Made by a program: the position numbers and the translations under genes. A DNA stretch of 64,000 bases, taken from NCBI RefSeq assembly GCF_016405145.1, contig NZ_JAEKIA010000007.1, positions 64,412 through 128,411 of the forward strand, in the 5' to 3' direction. Below are positions 8,031 to 16,330 of the stretch, in pieces. The stretch's first letter is position 1. Each line of letters starts with the position of its first letter. Origin of the DNA: Schaalia cardiffensis (GTDB lineage Bacteria; Actinomycetota; Actinomycetes; Actinomycetales; Actinomycetaceae). A model generated the notes under the pieces. That model made no database searches. It saw only the letters and a list, made by a program, of their open reading frames with translations, and was not told the DNA's origin.

Positions 8031-8876
8031 ATGCTCAGGATCGACCCCCATACTCATTCGGCGTGCTCCGATGGCACCGACTCGCCCTCGCAACTCATGG
8101 TCGAGGCCGCGCGGGCGGGCCTGGACTGCGTGGGCCTGAGTGACCATGACACCTTCGCCGGGTGGGACGAGGCCGAGGCGGCCATCTCCTCCACGGGCGT
8201 CGCCCTGATCCGGGGCATGGAGATGTCCTGCGCCGCCAATGGGATCAGCGTGCATCTTCTCGCCCTTCTACCCGATCCGAGTAACGAAGGACTCCTCACA
8301 TGCATTGAGCGTGCCCGTGAATCCCGTGCGACTCGGGCTTTGAAGATGGTGGAGAATCTCTCAGCCGACTATCCGATCACCTGGGAGCAGGTCCTCGCTT
8401 TCGCGCCTGAGGAGGGGCCGATCGGACGCCCTCATATCGCTGATGCCCTCGTCGCGGCCGGGGCCTTCGATGACCGCTCTGCGGCTTTCGTGAAGGTCCT
8501 CCACCCCTCAAGTCCCTACTACGTCCGCTACTGGGCGCCAGACCCCATTGAAGCGGTTCAACTTGTGCTCGAGGCCGGGGGAGTGCCCGTCCTCGCCCAC
8601 CCGAAGGCCCGTGCGCGCCAGCGACTCCTGCCCGAGTCCGTCATTGAGGACATGAAAGAGGTCGGCCTTTTCGGTATTGAACGCGATCACCGCGACCATG
8701 CGCCCGAGGACCGCGAGGCCGTGGACCGTATTGCCAAGCGCCTCGATCTGCGGATCTTCGGTTCCTCGGACTACCACGGCACTGGCAAGCCCAACCGAAT
8801 CGGAGAGAATCTCACCGCCCCTGCGGTCATTGATGAAACTGTGGAGCGCGCCCACCTGGAGGTTTTGCACCCGTGA
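8031..8876 (+). CDS. PHP-domain phosphoesterase
   Basis: 281 residues. The four PHP metal-binding motifs are visible: DPHTHSACSDGTDSP (N-terminus), DHDTFAGW, the later His in GRPHIADAL and in LAHPKA, and GSSDYHGTG near the C-terminus. The family closest by pattern contains the 3',5'-nucleoside bisphosphate phosphatase / RNase AM enzymes, which hydrolyse pAp-like nucleotides or trim RNA 5' ends; the substrate here is unproven. It overlaps marC by 4 nt (GTGA), so the two form an operon. Purine-rich sequence (ggaggaggaggg, ~7996-8007) lies somewhat far upstream of the ATG. Confidence 0.85.
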   Translation: MLRIDPHTHSACSDGTDSPSQLMVEAARAGLDCVGLSDHDTFAGWDEAEAAISSTGVALIRGMEMSCAANGISVHLLALLPDPSNEGLLTCIERARESRATRALKMVENLSADYPITWEQVLAFAPEEGPIGRPHIADALVAAGAFDDRSAAFVKVLHPSSPYYVRYWAPDPIEAVQLVLEAGGVPVLAHPKARARQRLLPESVIEDMKEVGLFGIERDHRDHAPEDREAVDRIAKRLDLRIFGSSDYHGTGKPNRIGENLTAPAVIDETVERAHLEVLHP

Positions 8877-9496
8877 CTGATTTCTTCAACGTTGCCCTCT
8901 TTGCGACAACCTTCACGACGCTCATTGTCATCCTCGACCCCTTCGGGACGATTCCCGTTTTCCTCGGGCTGACGAGCCGCATGACCCCGAAGGGGCAAAA
9001 GCGCGCGGCCCTGCAGGCAACTGCCGTGTCGATCTCCGTGATCCTCACCTTCGCGGTCCTCGGCCAGCAGATCCTGCACCTCCTGCATATTTCAATGGAA
9101 GCGCTCAAGCTTTCCGGCGGGGTTCTGCTTTTCCTCGTCGCCATGGAACTGCTCATGGGTTCGGATAGCGAAGAGCCTGATACCGGTGATGAGCGGGTGA
9201 ATGTCGCCCTCGTTCCCCTGGGAACGCCCCTGCTCGCCGGCCCCGGTGCGATTGCAGCGGTAATGGTGTCGGTTGCGCAGGCGAATGACTCCATCGCCTC
9301 CTGGATCGGCTTGGTGTGCGCTGTCGCGGTCGCACATTTCGTCATGTGGGCGACGATGCACTTCTCGCTGATTCTCTCCCGCCTGCTCGGCCCAGGCGGA
9401 ATCATGCTGTTGACGAAGATCATGGGCCTGTTGCTCGCCGCGATCGCGACCGAGCTGGTAATGGGTGGGATCTTCGACTTCATCGCCGCCACCTAG
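8873..9496 (+). CDS. MarC family integral membrane protein
   Basis: 207 residues with a GTG start overlapping the PHP stop. Six hydrophobic helices and the MarC/UPF0056 signatures are present: the segment around ILDPFGTIPVFL at about 20-31, the LKLSGGVLLFLVAME stretch, and PLGTPLLAGPGAIAAVM near 108-124. The family is widespread in bacteria but has no settled transport substrate; the old link to multiple antibiotic resistance was not upheld. A hairpin lies 25 nt after the stop. Confidence 0.9.
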   Translation: MTDFFNVALFATTFTTLIVILDPFGTIPVFLGLTSRMTPKGQKRAALQATAVSISVILTFAVLGQQILHLLHISMEALKLSGGVLLFLVAMELLMGSDSEEPDTGDERVNVALVPLGTPLLAGPGAIAAVMVSVAQANDSIASWIGLVCAVAVAHFVMWATMHFSLILSRLLGPGGIMLLTKIMGLLLAAIATELVMGGIFDFIAAT

Positions 9497-9520
9497 GAGA
9501 ACAAGCGTTGTGATGCGAGC

Positions 9521-9558
9521 CTGATTCCTGAACTCCGATCAGGAATCAGAAACGTTTC
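9521..9558 (+). promoter_or_regulatory. inverted repeat plus GAAACGTTTC palindrome upstream of glgP
   Basis: A perfect 11-bp inverted repeat (9521-9531/9539-9549, 7-nt loop) follows marC and could be its terminator, although no T-run follows. Its right arm runs into GAAACGTTTC (9549-9558), a palindrome centred on CG as in LacI/GalR-family operators. A -10-like TAGAAT lies at 9571-9576, itself inside CGCTAgaaTAGCG. Control of glgP by a sugar-responsive LacI-type repressor is an inference; no such regulator is in the window. The remaining ~140 nt to the glgP ATG look like a long 5' leader with no gene. Confidence 0.45.
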
Positions 9559-9718
9559 CGTTATTCGCGCTAGAATAGCGTCGGAGAAATATCCGCTCAG
9601 TGGATCACGTCCCAAAGCCCAGCAAAACACCTGCATCACCACAGGACATGGCTAGGCTTTCCATCGTGGCCCGTTAGCAAGCGGACAGAACGAAGACATC
9701 ATCAACCCGGGAGTATTC

Positions 9719-12085
9719 ATGACGCAGAACCTCCGCCAGACCCTCGCCTCCCAGGTCCGAGCGGTCTCAGGCCGTCCGGTCGACAAATCGACGACCATGG
9801 AGCTCTGGCAGGGCCTGTCCGCAGCCGTCGTCGACCAGATCGCCGACCGTTGGGCTAAAACAAGCGACACCTACGCGAAGGGACGCCAGGAGCACTACTT
9901 CTCCGCAGAGTTCCTCATGGGACGCGCACTGCTCAACAACCTCTCCAACCTCGGCCTCGTCGACGAAGCGCGCCAGGCTCTCGCCGAATACGGCCAGGAC
10001 CTCTCCCTCGTCCTCGAAGAAGAACCCGATGCCGCCCTCGGAAACGGTGGTCTCGGACGCCTTGCCGCCTGCTTCCTCGACTCGTGCGCCACCCTTGACC
10101 TCCCGGTCGCCGGTTACGGCATCCTCTACCGCTACGGCCTGTTCAAGCAGCTCTTCGACAAAGGTTTCCAGACCGAGCACCCTGACCCCTGGATGGAAGA
10201 AGGCTATCCCTTCGTCATCCGCCGTGAAGAGGCTCAGCGCATCGTCTCCTACGCCGATCTCACGGTCCGCGCCGTCCCCTACGACATGCCCATCACCGGC
10301 TACGGCACGAAGAACATCAACACCTTGCGTCTGTGGCGCGCAGAGCCCGTCGAAGAATTCGACTACGACGCCTTCAACTCGCAGCGCTTCACCGAGGCGA
10401 TTATTGATCGTGAACGCACGAACGACATCTCGCGCGTCCTCTACCCGAACGACACGACCTTCGAGGGCAAGGTCTTGCGCGTGCGCCAGCAGTACTTCTT
10501 CTGCTCCGCATCCTTGCAGGCGATCGTCGACAACTACGTCGAACACCACGGCGAGGACCTGAGCGATTTCGCCGAATACAACGCGATTCAGCTCAACGAC
10601 ACCCACCCCGTCCTCGCAATCCCTGAACTTATGCGCCTCCTCATGGACGAGCACGGCCTGGGCTGGGAGGATGCCTGGAAGATCGTCTCGAACACCTTCG
10701 CCTACACGAACCACACGGTCTTGGCTGAGGCTCTCGAGAAGTGGGAGATGACGATCTTCGACCGACTCTTCCCCCGCATCGCCGAGATCGTCCGCGAGAT
10801 CGACCGCCGTTTCCGCACGGACATGGCCGAGCGCGGCCTCGACCAGGCGACCATCGACTACATGGCCCCCGTCGCCGGCAACACCGTGCGCATGGCGTGG
10901 ATCGCCTGCTACGCCTCCTACTCGATCAACGGCGTCGCAGCCCTGCACACCGAGATCATTAAGCGCGAGACCCTCAAGGAATGGCACGAACTGTGGCCCG
11001 AGCGCTTCAACAACAAGACGAATGGCGTCACCCCTCGCCGTTGGCTCAAGCAGTGCAACCCGCGACTGGCCGCCCTCCTCGACGAGGTCACCGGCTCTGA
11101 TGCCTGGGTCACCGACCTTTCCCTCCTCGGCTCCTACCTCGATGCCGCCGACGACTCAGTCCTCGACCGGCTCGCCGAGATCAAACACGAGAACAAGGTC
11201 GACTTCGCCGCATGGGTTAAGGAGCGTGAAGGCATCGACATCGACCCCGATGCGATCTTTGACGTTCAGATCAAGCGCCTGCACGAGTACAAGCGTCAGC
11301 TCCTCAACGCGCTCTACGTCCTCGACCTGTACTTCCGCATGAAGGAAGACCCCTCCCTTGACGTCCCCAAGCGCGTCTTCGTCTTCGGCGCGAAGGCCGC
11401 TTCCGGCTATATCCGTGCCAAGGGCGTCATCAAGCTCATCAATGCGATCGCAGAGCTGGTCAATAACGACGAGGAGATCGCGGGCCGCATCAAGGTCGTC
11501 TTCATTCATAACTACAATGTGTCGCCCGCCGAGCACATCATTCCTGCGGCCGACGTCTCCGAGCAGATCTCGACGGCCGGTAAGGAAGCCTCGGGCACCT
11601 CGAACATGAAGTTCATGATGAACGGCGCCCTGACACTGGGCACCCTCGACGGTGCGAACGTCGAGATCCTTGACGCCGTCGGTGAGGACAATGCCTACAT
11701 CTTCGGCGCGACCGAGGACGAGCTGCCCGAGCTGCGCAAGAACTACGATCCGCGCTGGCACTACGAGAACATCCCGGGCCTCAAGCGCGTCCTCGACGCA
11801 CTGGTCGACGGCACCCTCGACGACAACGGTTCGGGCTGGTTCCACGATCTGCGCTGGTCGCTGCTCGAATCGGGCTATGAGCCCGCAGACGTGTACTACG
11901 TCCTCGGCGACTTCGCCGCCTACCGCGAGGCTAAGGACCGTATGGCCGCAGACCACGCGGATGTGCGAGCCTGGGCCCGTAAGACCTGGGTGAATATCAC
12001 GAAGTCCGGTCGTTTCTCTTCTGACCGCACGATCCGCGATTATGCCGAGGGCGTGTGGAAGCTTGAAGCAACGCCGATCGACTGA
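9719..12085 (+). CDS. glgP: glycogen/starch/alpha-glucan phosphorylase
   Basis: 788 residues, within the normal range for GT35 phosphorylases (~790-840). It releases glucose 1-phosphate from alpha-1,4-glucans using pyridoxal phosphate. The PLP lysine lies in EASGTSNMKFMMNGALTLG (about residues 622-640), followed by TLDGANVEI. N-terminal landmarks EHYFSAEFLMGR and LGNGGLGRLAACFLDS are intact. It stands alone, bounded by a strong terminator downstream and a long leader upstream. Stored glycogen plus the adjacent polyphosphate kinase gene makes this stretch a small reserve-metabolism neighbourhood. Confidence 0.96.
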   Translation: MTQNLRQTLASQVRAVSGRPVDKSTTMELWQGLSAAVVDQIADRWAKTSDTYAKGRQEHYFSAEFLMGRALLNNLSNLGLVDEARQALAEYGQDLSLVLEEEPDAALGNGGLGRLAACFLDSCATLDLPVAGYGILYRYGLFKQLFDKGFQTEHPDPWMEEGYPFVIRREEAQRIVSYADLTVRAVPYDMPITGYGTKNINTLRLWRAEPVEEFDYDAFNSQRFTEAIIDRERTNDISRVLYPNDTTFEGKVLRVRQQYFFCSASLQAIVDNYVEHHGEDLSDFAEYNAIQLNDTHPVLAIPELMRLLMDEHGLGWEDAWKIVSNTFAYTNHTVLAEALEKWEMTIFDRLFPRIAEIVREIDRRFRTDMAERGLDQATIDYMAPVAGNTVRMAWIACYASYSINGVAALHTEIIKRETLKEWHELWPERFNNKTNGVTPRRWLKQCNPRLAALLDEVTGSDAWVTDLSLLGSYLDAADDSVLDRLAEIKHENKVDFAAWVKEREGIDIDPDAIFDVQIKRLHEYKRQLLNALYVLDLYFRMKEDPSLDVPKRVFVFGAKAASGYIRAKGVIKLINAIAELVNNDEEIAGRIKVVFIHNYNVSPAEHIIPAADVSEQISTAGKEASGTSNMKFMMNGALTLGTLDGANVEILDAVGEDNAYIFGATEDELPELRKNYDPRWHYENIPGLKRVLDALVDGTLDDNGSGWFHDLRWSLLESGYEPADVYYVLGDFAAYREAKDRMAADHADVRAWARKTWVNITKSGRFSSDRTIRDYAEGVWKLEATPID

Positions 12086-12093
12086 TTGACGTT

Positions 12094-12135
12094 CTTGGAG
12101 GGGAAGGCCGCAAGGTCTTCCCCTCCAAGCTTTCT
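12094..12135 (+). terminator. glgP rho-independent terminator
   Basis: A perfect 13-bp stem (12094-12106 with 12117-12129), a 10-nt loop and a short pyrimidine-rich tail (ctttctccc) lie just after the glgP stop codon. Confidence 0.8.
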
Positions 12136-12241
12136 CCCGTCCTCCCCGGACCTGAGATTCTCCGTTTCGACCGGGGCTTTCCTCTCCTCGACCTCGCGCG
12201 AATGACTGCGCCCAGGGCAATTGGGGTGTAACACTTGGTGT

Positions 12242-13108
12242 ATGTCTAAGGAGAAGGCGAAGAAGCCGAAGAAGATGGATCGCGAACTCTATGAGATTGA
12301 ACTCCTGCGGCTGCAGGCCGAACTCGTAGAAATGCAGGAATGGGTGAAATCCACCGGCGCCAGAGTCGTCGTCATCTTCGAGGGGCGCGATGCTGCGGGC
12401 AAAGGAGGTGCGATCAAACGCGTCACCGAATACCTCAACCCCCGGATCGCCCAGGTGGTCGCCCTGCCTGCACCGAGCAAACGCGAAGAGAGCCAGTGGT
12501 TCTTCCAGCGCTACATCGCCCACCTGCCAGCGGCTGGTGAGATCAAGCTCTTCGACCGTTCCTGGTACAACCGGGGCGGCGTTGAGCATGTCATGGGCTA
12601 TTGCACTGCCGATGAGCATCGTCGTTTCCTTCGCCAGTGCCCGATCTTCGAACGCATGCTCGTCGAGGACGGGATCATCCTTTTGAAGTATTGGTTCTCC
12701 GTGTCCGACAAGGAACAGTACAAGCGCTTCAAGTCGAGAATGACGGATCCGATGCGTCGATGGAAACTCTCGCCGACCGATTTAGAGTCCATTACTCGCT
12801 GGGAGGAGTATTCGCGGGCGAAAGATGAGATGTTCGTCCACACGGATATCGATATCGCTCCGTGGAACGTGGTGGAGTCGGAGGACAAGCGCAAGGCCCG
12901 GATCAATATGATCCATCACCTTCTCGATTCGATCCCCTATGAGCATGTTGAGCGTCCCGCATTGGAGTTCCCGAAGCGGCCCAGTTCGAATGGGTATCGG
13001 CGCACGGATCGTGCCCTTCTTCGCGAGGTGCCCGACTACGCCTCGACCCTGAAAGCCTCCTCAGAGCAGAAGAAGTACGTCGATCTCGAAGATGAAGAGA
13101 TCCTGTAG
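12242..13108 (+). CDS. ppk2: polyphosphate kinase 2 family protein (PPK2)
   Basis: 288 residues. PPK2 enzymes transfer phosphate between inorganic polyphosphate and nucleoside mono- or diphosphates. Walker A reads FEGRDAAGKGGAIKR (about 41-55), and the lid/Walker B region FDRSWYNRGGVEHVMGYC is intact, with the YWFSVSDKEQ segment after it. A single PPK2 domain of this size fits class I (NDP-phosphorylating), but class is not certain from motifs. The start at ATG 12242 is chosen because TAACAC (12229-12234) sits 7 nt before it, consistent with leaderless initiation, and the seven preceding in-frame codons are not conserved-looking. Confidence 0.9.
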   Translation: MSKEKAKKPKKMDRELYEIELLRLQAELVEMQEWVKSTGARVVVIFEGRDAAGKGGAIKRVTEYLNPRIAQVVALPAPSKREESQWFFQRYIAHLPAAGEIKLFDRSWYNRGGVEHVMGYCTADEHRRFLRQCPIFERMLVEDGIILLKYWFSVSDKEQYKRFKSRMTDPMRRWKLSPTDLESITRWEEYSRAKDEMFVHTDIDIAPWNVVESEDKRKARINMIHHLLDSIPYEHVERPALEFPKRPSSNGYRRTDRALLREVPDYASTLKASSEQKKYVDLEDEEIL

Positions 13109-13138
13109 GGCCGCATTTCGTCGATCTGAGAACCCCGC

Positions 13139-13197
13139 GTGTATTAGCCCATTGACACAGTTGACGCTCCCCGTTATTGTATGAGTGTATTAATACA
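13139..13197 (+). promoter_or_regulatory. promoter and GntR-type operator of the ABC operon
   Basis: A near-consensus promoter is visible: -35 TTGACA (13152-13157), 17-bp spacer, -10 TATTGT (13175-13180). Overlapping the start-site region is the 12-bp palindrome TGTATTAATACA (13186-13197). A second GTGTATTA half lies upstream of the -35 (13139-13146). The arrangement suggests autorepression by the YtrA-like regulator encoded immediately downstream. Confidence 0.7.
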
Positions 13198-13219
13198 GTG
13201 ATACAGGGAGGAGGGGCGG

Positions 13220-13603
13220 ATGCCCGTCGACGACTCGCGCCCCATCTGGATCCAATTGGTCGAGACCTTCAGCCAGAAGATCGCCTCAGGCCAATGGGCC
13301 CCCTCGAGCAGGATCCCCAGCGTCCGCGAACTCGCCATCGACGCCGGAGTGAACCCCAATACCGTCCAACGTGCCCTCACTCGCCTTGACGCCGAAGGAC
13401 TCACCGTCGCTGAACGCGCCCAAGGGCGCTTCGTCACCACTGATACGGAAGCGATCGCCACGGCGCGAGCCAAACTCGCCGCCCAGGCCACTGACTCTCA
13501 TATCAGCGCCGTCCGTCAACTCGGACTCGAACGCGAGGAAGCCATCAGCCTCTTGACCGCACGATGGACTGCCATCTCTGCTGAAGGAGGAGACGAACAA
13601 TGA
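13220..13603 (+). CDS. GntR family transcriptional regulator (YtrA-like)
   Basis: 127 residues: an N-terminal winged HTH (residues ~5-75; PIWIQLVETFSQKIASGQW, then SVRELAIDAGVNPNTVQRAL, split by a short loop) and only a short helical C-terminus, as in the YtrA subfamily that controls ABC transporters. It has no effector domain of the FadR/HutC kind. The stop overlaps the start of the ATPase gene by 4 nt, so regulator, ATPase and permease form one operon. It probably binds the palindrome at 13186-13197. Confidence 0.88.
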   Translation: MPVDDSRPIWIQLVETFSQKIASGQWAPSSRIPSVRELAIDAGVNPNTVQRALTRLDAEGLTVAERAQGRFVTTDTEAIATARAKLAAQATDSHISAVRQLGLEREEAISLLTARWTAISAEGGDEQ

Positions 13604-14304
13604 CACCATCAGCGCCCATCATCCACATCGAACACCTCGGGAAGGAGTACAGGGGACGCCCCGCCCTCGTCGACCTCAATTTCGACGTGTATCCGGGCCG
13701 AATCGTCGGCCTCGTCGGACCCAATGGCTGCGGCAAAACGACTCTGCTGAAAATCCTCGCAGGCGTCCTCGCCGATTGGAGCGGCACCGTCACCATCGAC
13801 GGGAAGGCCCCCGGAGTCGACACCAAACGGCACGTCGCATTCCTGCCCTCCACAGACTTCCTCGACTCGCGACTCACCCCCCTCGCAGCCGTCAAACTCT
13901 ACGCCAGGTTCTTCGAGGACTTCGACGCCGATAAGGCGCTGTCCTCCATCCGCTTCTTCGACCTCCCCCTCGATCGCAGACTCAAAGAAATGTCGAAGGG
14001 CATGGGGGAGAAGCTGCAGATCTGCCTCACCATGGCCAGAAAGGCGCGCCTCTATCTGCTCGACGAACCGATCTCAGGAGTCGACCCCGCTGCCCGCGAC
14101 ATCATCCTCGAGGGGATCTTGCGAGACTTCGACGAGGACGCGCTCATGTTCATTTCCACCCACCTGATCTCCGACGTCGAATCCATTCTCGACGAGGTCG
14201 TCATGCTCAAAGACGGGCGGGTGCACCGCGCCGCCCCAGTCGACGATCTACGCGAGGAATGTGGCATGTCCCTTGATGCTCTGTTCAGGAAGGAGTACCG
14301 CTGA
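13600..14304 (+). CDS. ABC transporter ATP-binding protein
   Basis: 234 residues. Walker A is GPNGCGKTT (about 45-53); the signature-like segment is MSKGMGEKLQ in place of LSGGQ; Walker B is RLYLLDEPISGVDP; and the H-loop is FISTHL. The pattern is that of single-domain ATPases in YtrB/NatA-type exporters. It energises the permease encoded immediately downstream (1-nt overlap, TGATG). The cargo is unknown; relatives in GntR-YtrA operons often respond to cell-wall antibiotics (established for ytr in Bacillus; inference here). Confidence 0.88.
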   Translation: MTPSAPIIHIEHLGKEYRGRPALVDLNFDVYPGRIVGLVGPNGCGKTTLLKILAGVLADWSGTVTIDGKAPGVDTKRHVAFLPSTDFLDSRLTPLAAVKLYARFFEDFDADKALSSIRFFDLPLDRRLKEMSKGMGEKLQICLTMARKARLYLLDEPISGVDPAARDIILEGILRDFDEDALMFISTHLISDVESILDEVVMLKDGRVHRAAPVDDLREECGMSLDALFRKEYR

Positions 14305-15119
14305 TGTTCACTACACTCTTGAGCCAGGAAACGCGCACGCTCGCACCGAAGCTCGCCCTCATCGCAGGAATCGGAGTGCTCATCATTGCAGTGAGCCTGG
14401 GGCTGGCCGCCCTGAAGATCCCCCTTGTTTCAGGATTCCTCCTCATGGCGAGCTGCCTGATGATCGCCATGGTCCCCCTCCTCGTTCTCCTTCAAGTAGC
14501 GACCTCCTATTGGAAGAGCATGCACTGCGACGCCGGGTACTTCACCCACACCCTGCCGGTCACGGGCGGACAACTCTTCTGGGCGAAGAGCATCTTCGCC
14601 TACATCGTGGGTCTTGTCGGCGTCTTCTGGGCCATCGCGGCAAGCTGTGCAGTGTTCGTGCAGATCGCCTGGATGAACGGTGTTTCCTTCAACGAGTTCC
14701 TGTCCTCAACTCTCGACTCCTGGAACGCCTTGCCGCTGGCGATCAAGACCCTCCTCACTGTCGCCATCCTCGTGCAACTCGCAAACCTCGTTTTCCCCGT
14801 TGCCGCCGTGATGAGCATTGGCGCGCAGAGCCGGTGGAACCACCTGGGATTCGGAGCACCCGTCATCGGCTTCATCCTGCTCTACCTCGCCAACCAGTTC
14901 ACCGCAGTGTTCGGAATGCTCCTGCTGCCCGGCGGCATCGACACGACGACGGGCGAGTTCTCGTGGAAGTTCATGCTTCCCGAGCTGATCGAAGCACTCA
15001 AAGACGGAGCGAACCCGACATTCATCGGCATGGGGAGTATCGTGACAACTTCACTCCTGTCCATCGCAGTGGTGTGCTGGGGGATCCACTCGCTCAACCG
15101 CCATCTGTCCTTGCGCTGA
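14304..15119 (+). CDS. ABC transporter permease
   Basis: 271 residues with six or seven predicted membrane helices (from LALIAGIGVLIIAVSLGLAA near 15-34 to SLLSIAVVCWGI near 250). It begins on the TGATG overlap with the ATPase gene and is the third gene of the GntR operon. It has no recognisable substrate-specific motif. ABC-2-type exporter permeases have this general plan. Confidence 0.8.
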   Translation: MFTTLLSQETRTLAPKLALIAGIGVLIIAVSLGLAALKIPLVSGFLLMASCLMIAMVPLLVLLQVATSYWKSMHCDAGYFTHTLPVTGGQLFWAKSIFAYIVGLVGVFWAIAASCAVFVQIAWMNGVSFNEFLSSTLDSWNALPLAIKTLLTVAILVQLANLVFPVAAVMSIGAQSRWNHLGFGAPVIGFILLYLANQFTAVFGMLLLPGGIDTTTGEFSWKFMLPELIEALKDGANPTFIGMGSIVTTSLLSIAVVCWGIHSLNRHLSLR

Positions 15120-15138
15120 GATTCGACTGTTCAAAGAC

Positions 15139-15168
15139 GGGCCCGGGAGACTCACAGATCCCGGGCCC
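15139..15168 (+). terminator. terminator after the ABC operon
   Basis: A perfect inverted repeat, GGGCCCGGGA at 15139-15148 with TCCCGGGCCC at 15159-15168 and a 10-nt loop, lies 19 nt after the permease stop. No U-tract follows. Confidence 0.6.
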
Positions 15169-15297
15169 GCCCCCGAGCAGAGCTGAACTCTGGGCGTTTC
15201 GGGCATCAAGGAAATCCTGGCCGATTGTCGAGGATTCCCACAGGCTCCTATGGTGGAGTGAACACGACATCGCCGAGAGTCCTTCGAAAGGAACCCT

Positions 15298-16224
15298 GTG
15301 GAAACAGTGGAAGCCTCTTTTGTCCCGGCCAGCCCAGACCTGATCTGGATGGTGCTCATCCAACAGGTGATGGTGCTCATCGCCTGGATCATCGGTTTGG
15401 CCGTGCGCCGAGGGCTGAAGAACCGCATGACGATGTCCACGGCCTCGGCGACCTTGACGGGATTGGCAGGGCTGTGGGGAGGCCTGCTCCTCGCAGGATG
15501 GATTTTCGATTCAGGCGACCTGTGGAAGCCCGGGATGATCGGTTTCGCTGCCATGGTCGCCGCGCTCGTCGTCGTGATCGTCGCCGTGGTTCTCGCCCGC
15601 CTCAACCCCCTCCCGGGCTTGCCCCCCATCAGTGACATCGCCGCCATGGGAGAGTCGGAGACCCGCGAGTTCAAGTCCTCGGCGCGCTGGAACCTGCACA
15701 CGGGCAAGCGCGACGAGGAAATGGAGACCATCATCGCGAAAACCGTGTCCGCTTTCCTCAACTCCGGGGGCGGCACACTACTGATCGGTGTTGACGACGA
15801 GGGCGAGCTGATCGGCCTTGAGAATGATTACTCGACTTTGAAAAGCCCTGACGCGGACCGTTTTGAATTGTGGATGCGCGGCATGTGGGGCCAACGTTTG
15901 GGGACGAACGCCGCCGCTTTGCCGATCCTGGATTTTGCTCGTGCCCCCCTAGGAGGCGAGGTGTGTCGCGTGACGATTCCCCCTTCGCCCCGTCCCGTGT
16001 ATCTGCTGGGAAGTAAAGGAAAAGGGGCACCTGAACTGTGGGTGCGCGTCGGCAACTCGACGAGGCGTCTGGATGTTTCGGACGCAGTTCTCTATGTGTC
16101 GCAAAGGTGGCCCGAGGCCGTGCGCGTGTCCTTATGGACGCGTTTGCGAATGTACTTTCTCCTGCGCAAGAGGGAGCGTCCGGCGCACCTGCCCCGAGCG
16201 GTGGAAAAAGCCCTGCGCGGCTGA
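15298..16224 (+). CDS. membrane-anchored AlbA_2 (Schlafen-like) domain protein
   Basis: 308 residues from a GTG preceded by GAAAGGA. Three hydrophobic helices occupy residues ~15-100 (LIWMVLIQQVMVLIAWIIGL, a central AGLWGGLLLAGWIF, then AAMVAALVVVIVAVVLA). The cytosolic half is an AlbA_2/Schlafen-type domain: GESETREFKSS, then AFLNSGGGTLLIGVDDEGELIGL broken only by family-variable residues. The Glu-x4-Glu pair in ESETREF and the Asp in GVDD are arranged like the three acidic residues of Schlafen nucleases. No C-terminal ATPase or HTH module follows, unlike most AlbA_2 regulators. The function is unknown; nucleic-acid cleavage or binding at the membrane is a guess. Confidence 0.75.
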   Translation: METVEASFVPASPDLIWMVLIQQVMVLIAWIIGLAVRRGLKNRMTMSTASATLTGLAGLWGGLLLAGWIFDSGDLWKPGMIGFAAMVAALVVVIVAVVLARLNPLPGLPPISDIAAMGESETREFKSSARWNLHTGKRDEEMETIIAKTVSAFLNSGGGTLLIGVDDEGELIGLENDYSTLKSPDADRFELWMRGMWGQRLGTNAAALPILDFARAPLGGEVCRVTIPPSPRPVYLLGSKGKGAPELWVRVGNSTRRLDVSDAVLYVSQRWPEAVRVSLWTRLRMYFLLRKRERPAHLPRAVEKALRG

Positions 16225-16270
16225 CACCAGCGCAAAGAACGCGATGCCCGGCGAGCACATGTCCCGTTGA

Positions 16271-16301
16271 GGGGCGCGAGAATCAGGTCCTTGCGCGCCC
16301 C
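16271..16301. terminator. shared hairpin between convergent genes
   Basis: GGGGCGCG (16271-16278) pairs with CGCGCCCC (16294-16301) across a 15-nt loop, between the AlbA_2 gene (+) and the RNA helicase gene (-). It is probably a bidirectional terminator. Confidence 0.5.
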
Positions 16302-16330
16302 GTCAAACACACGGAATCAATGCGCTCGGC

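Noticed and set aside
9767-10987. Long antisense open frames within glgP (also 11156-12619)
   Set aside because: Opposite-strand shadows of glgP codons; no start signal, and one runs through the glgP terminator.
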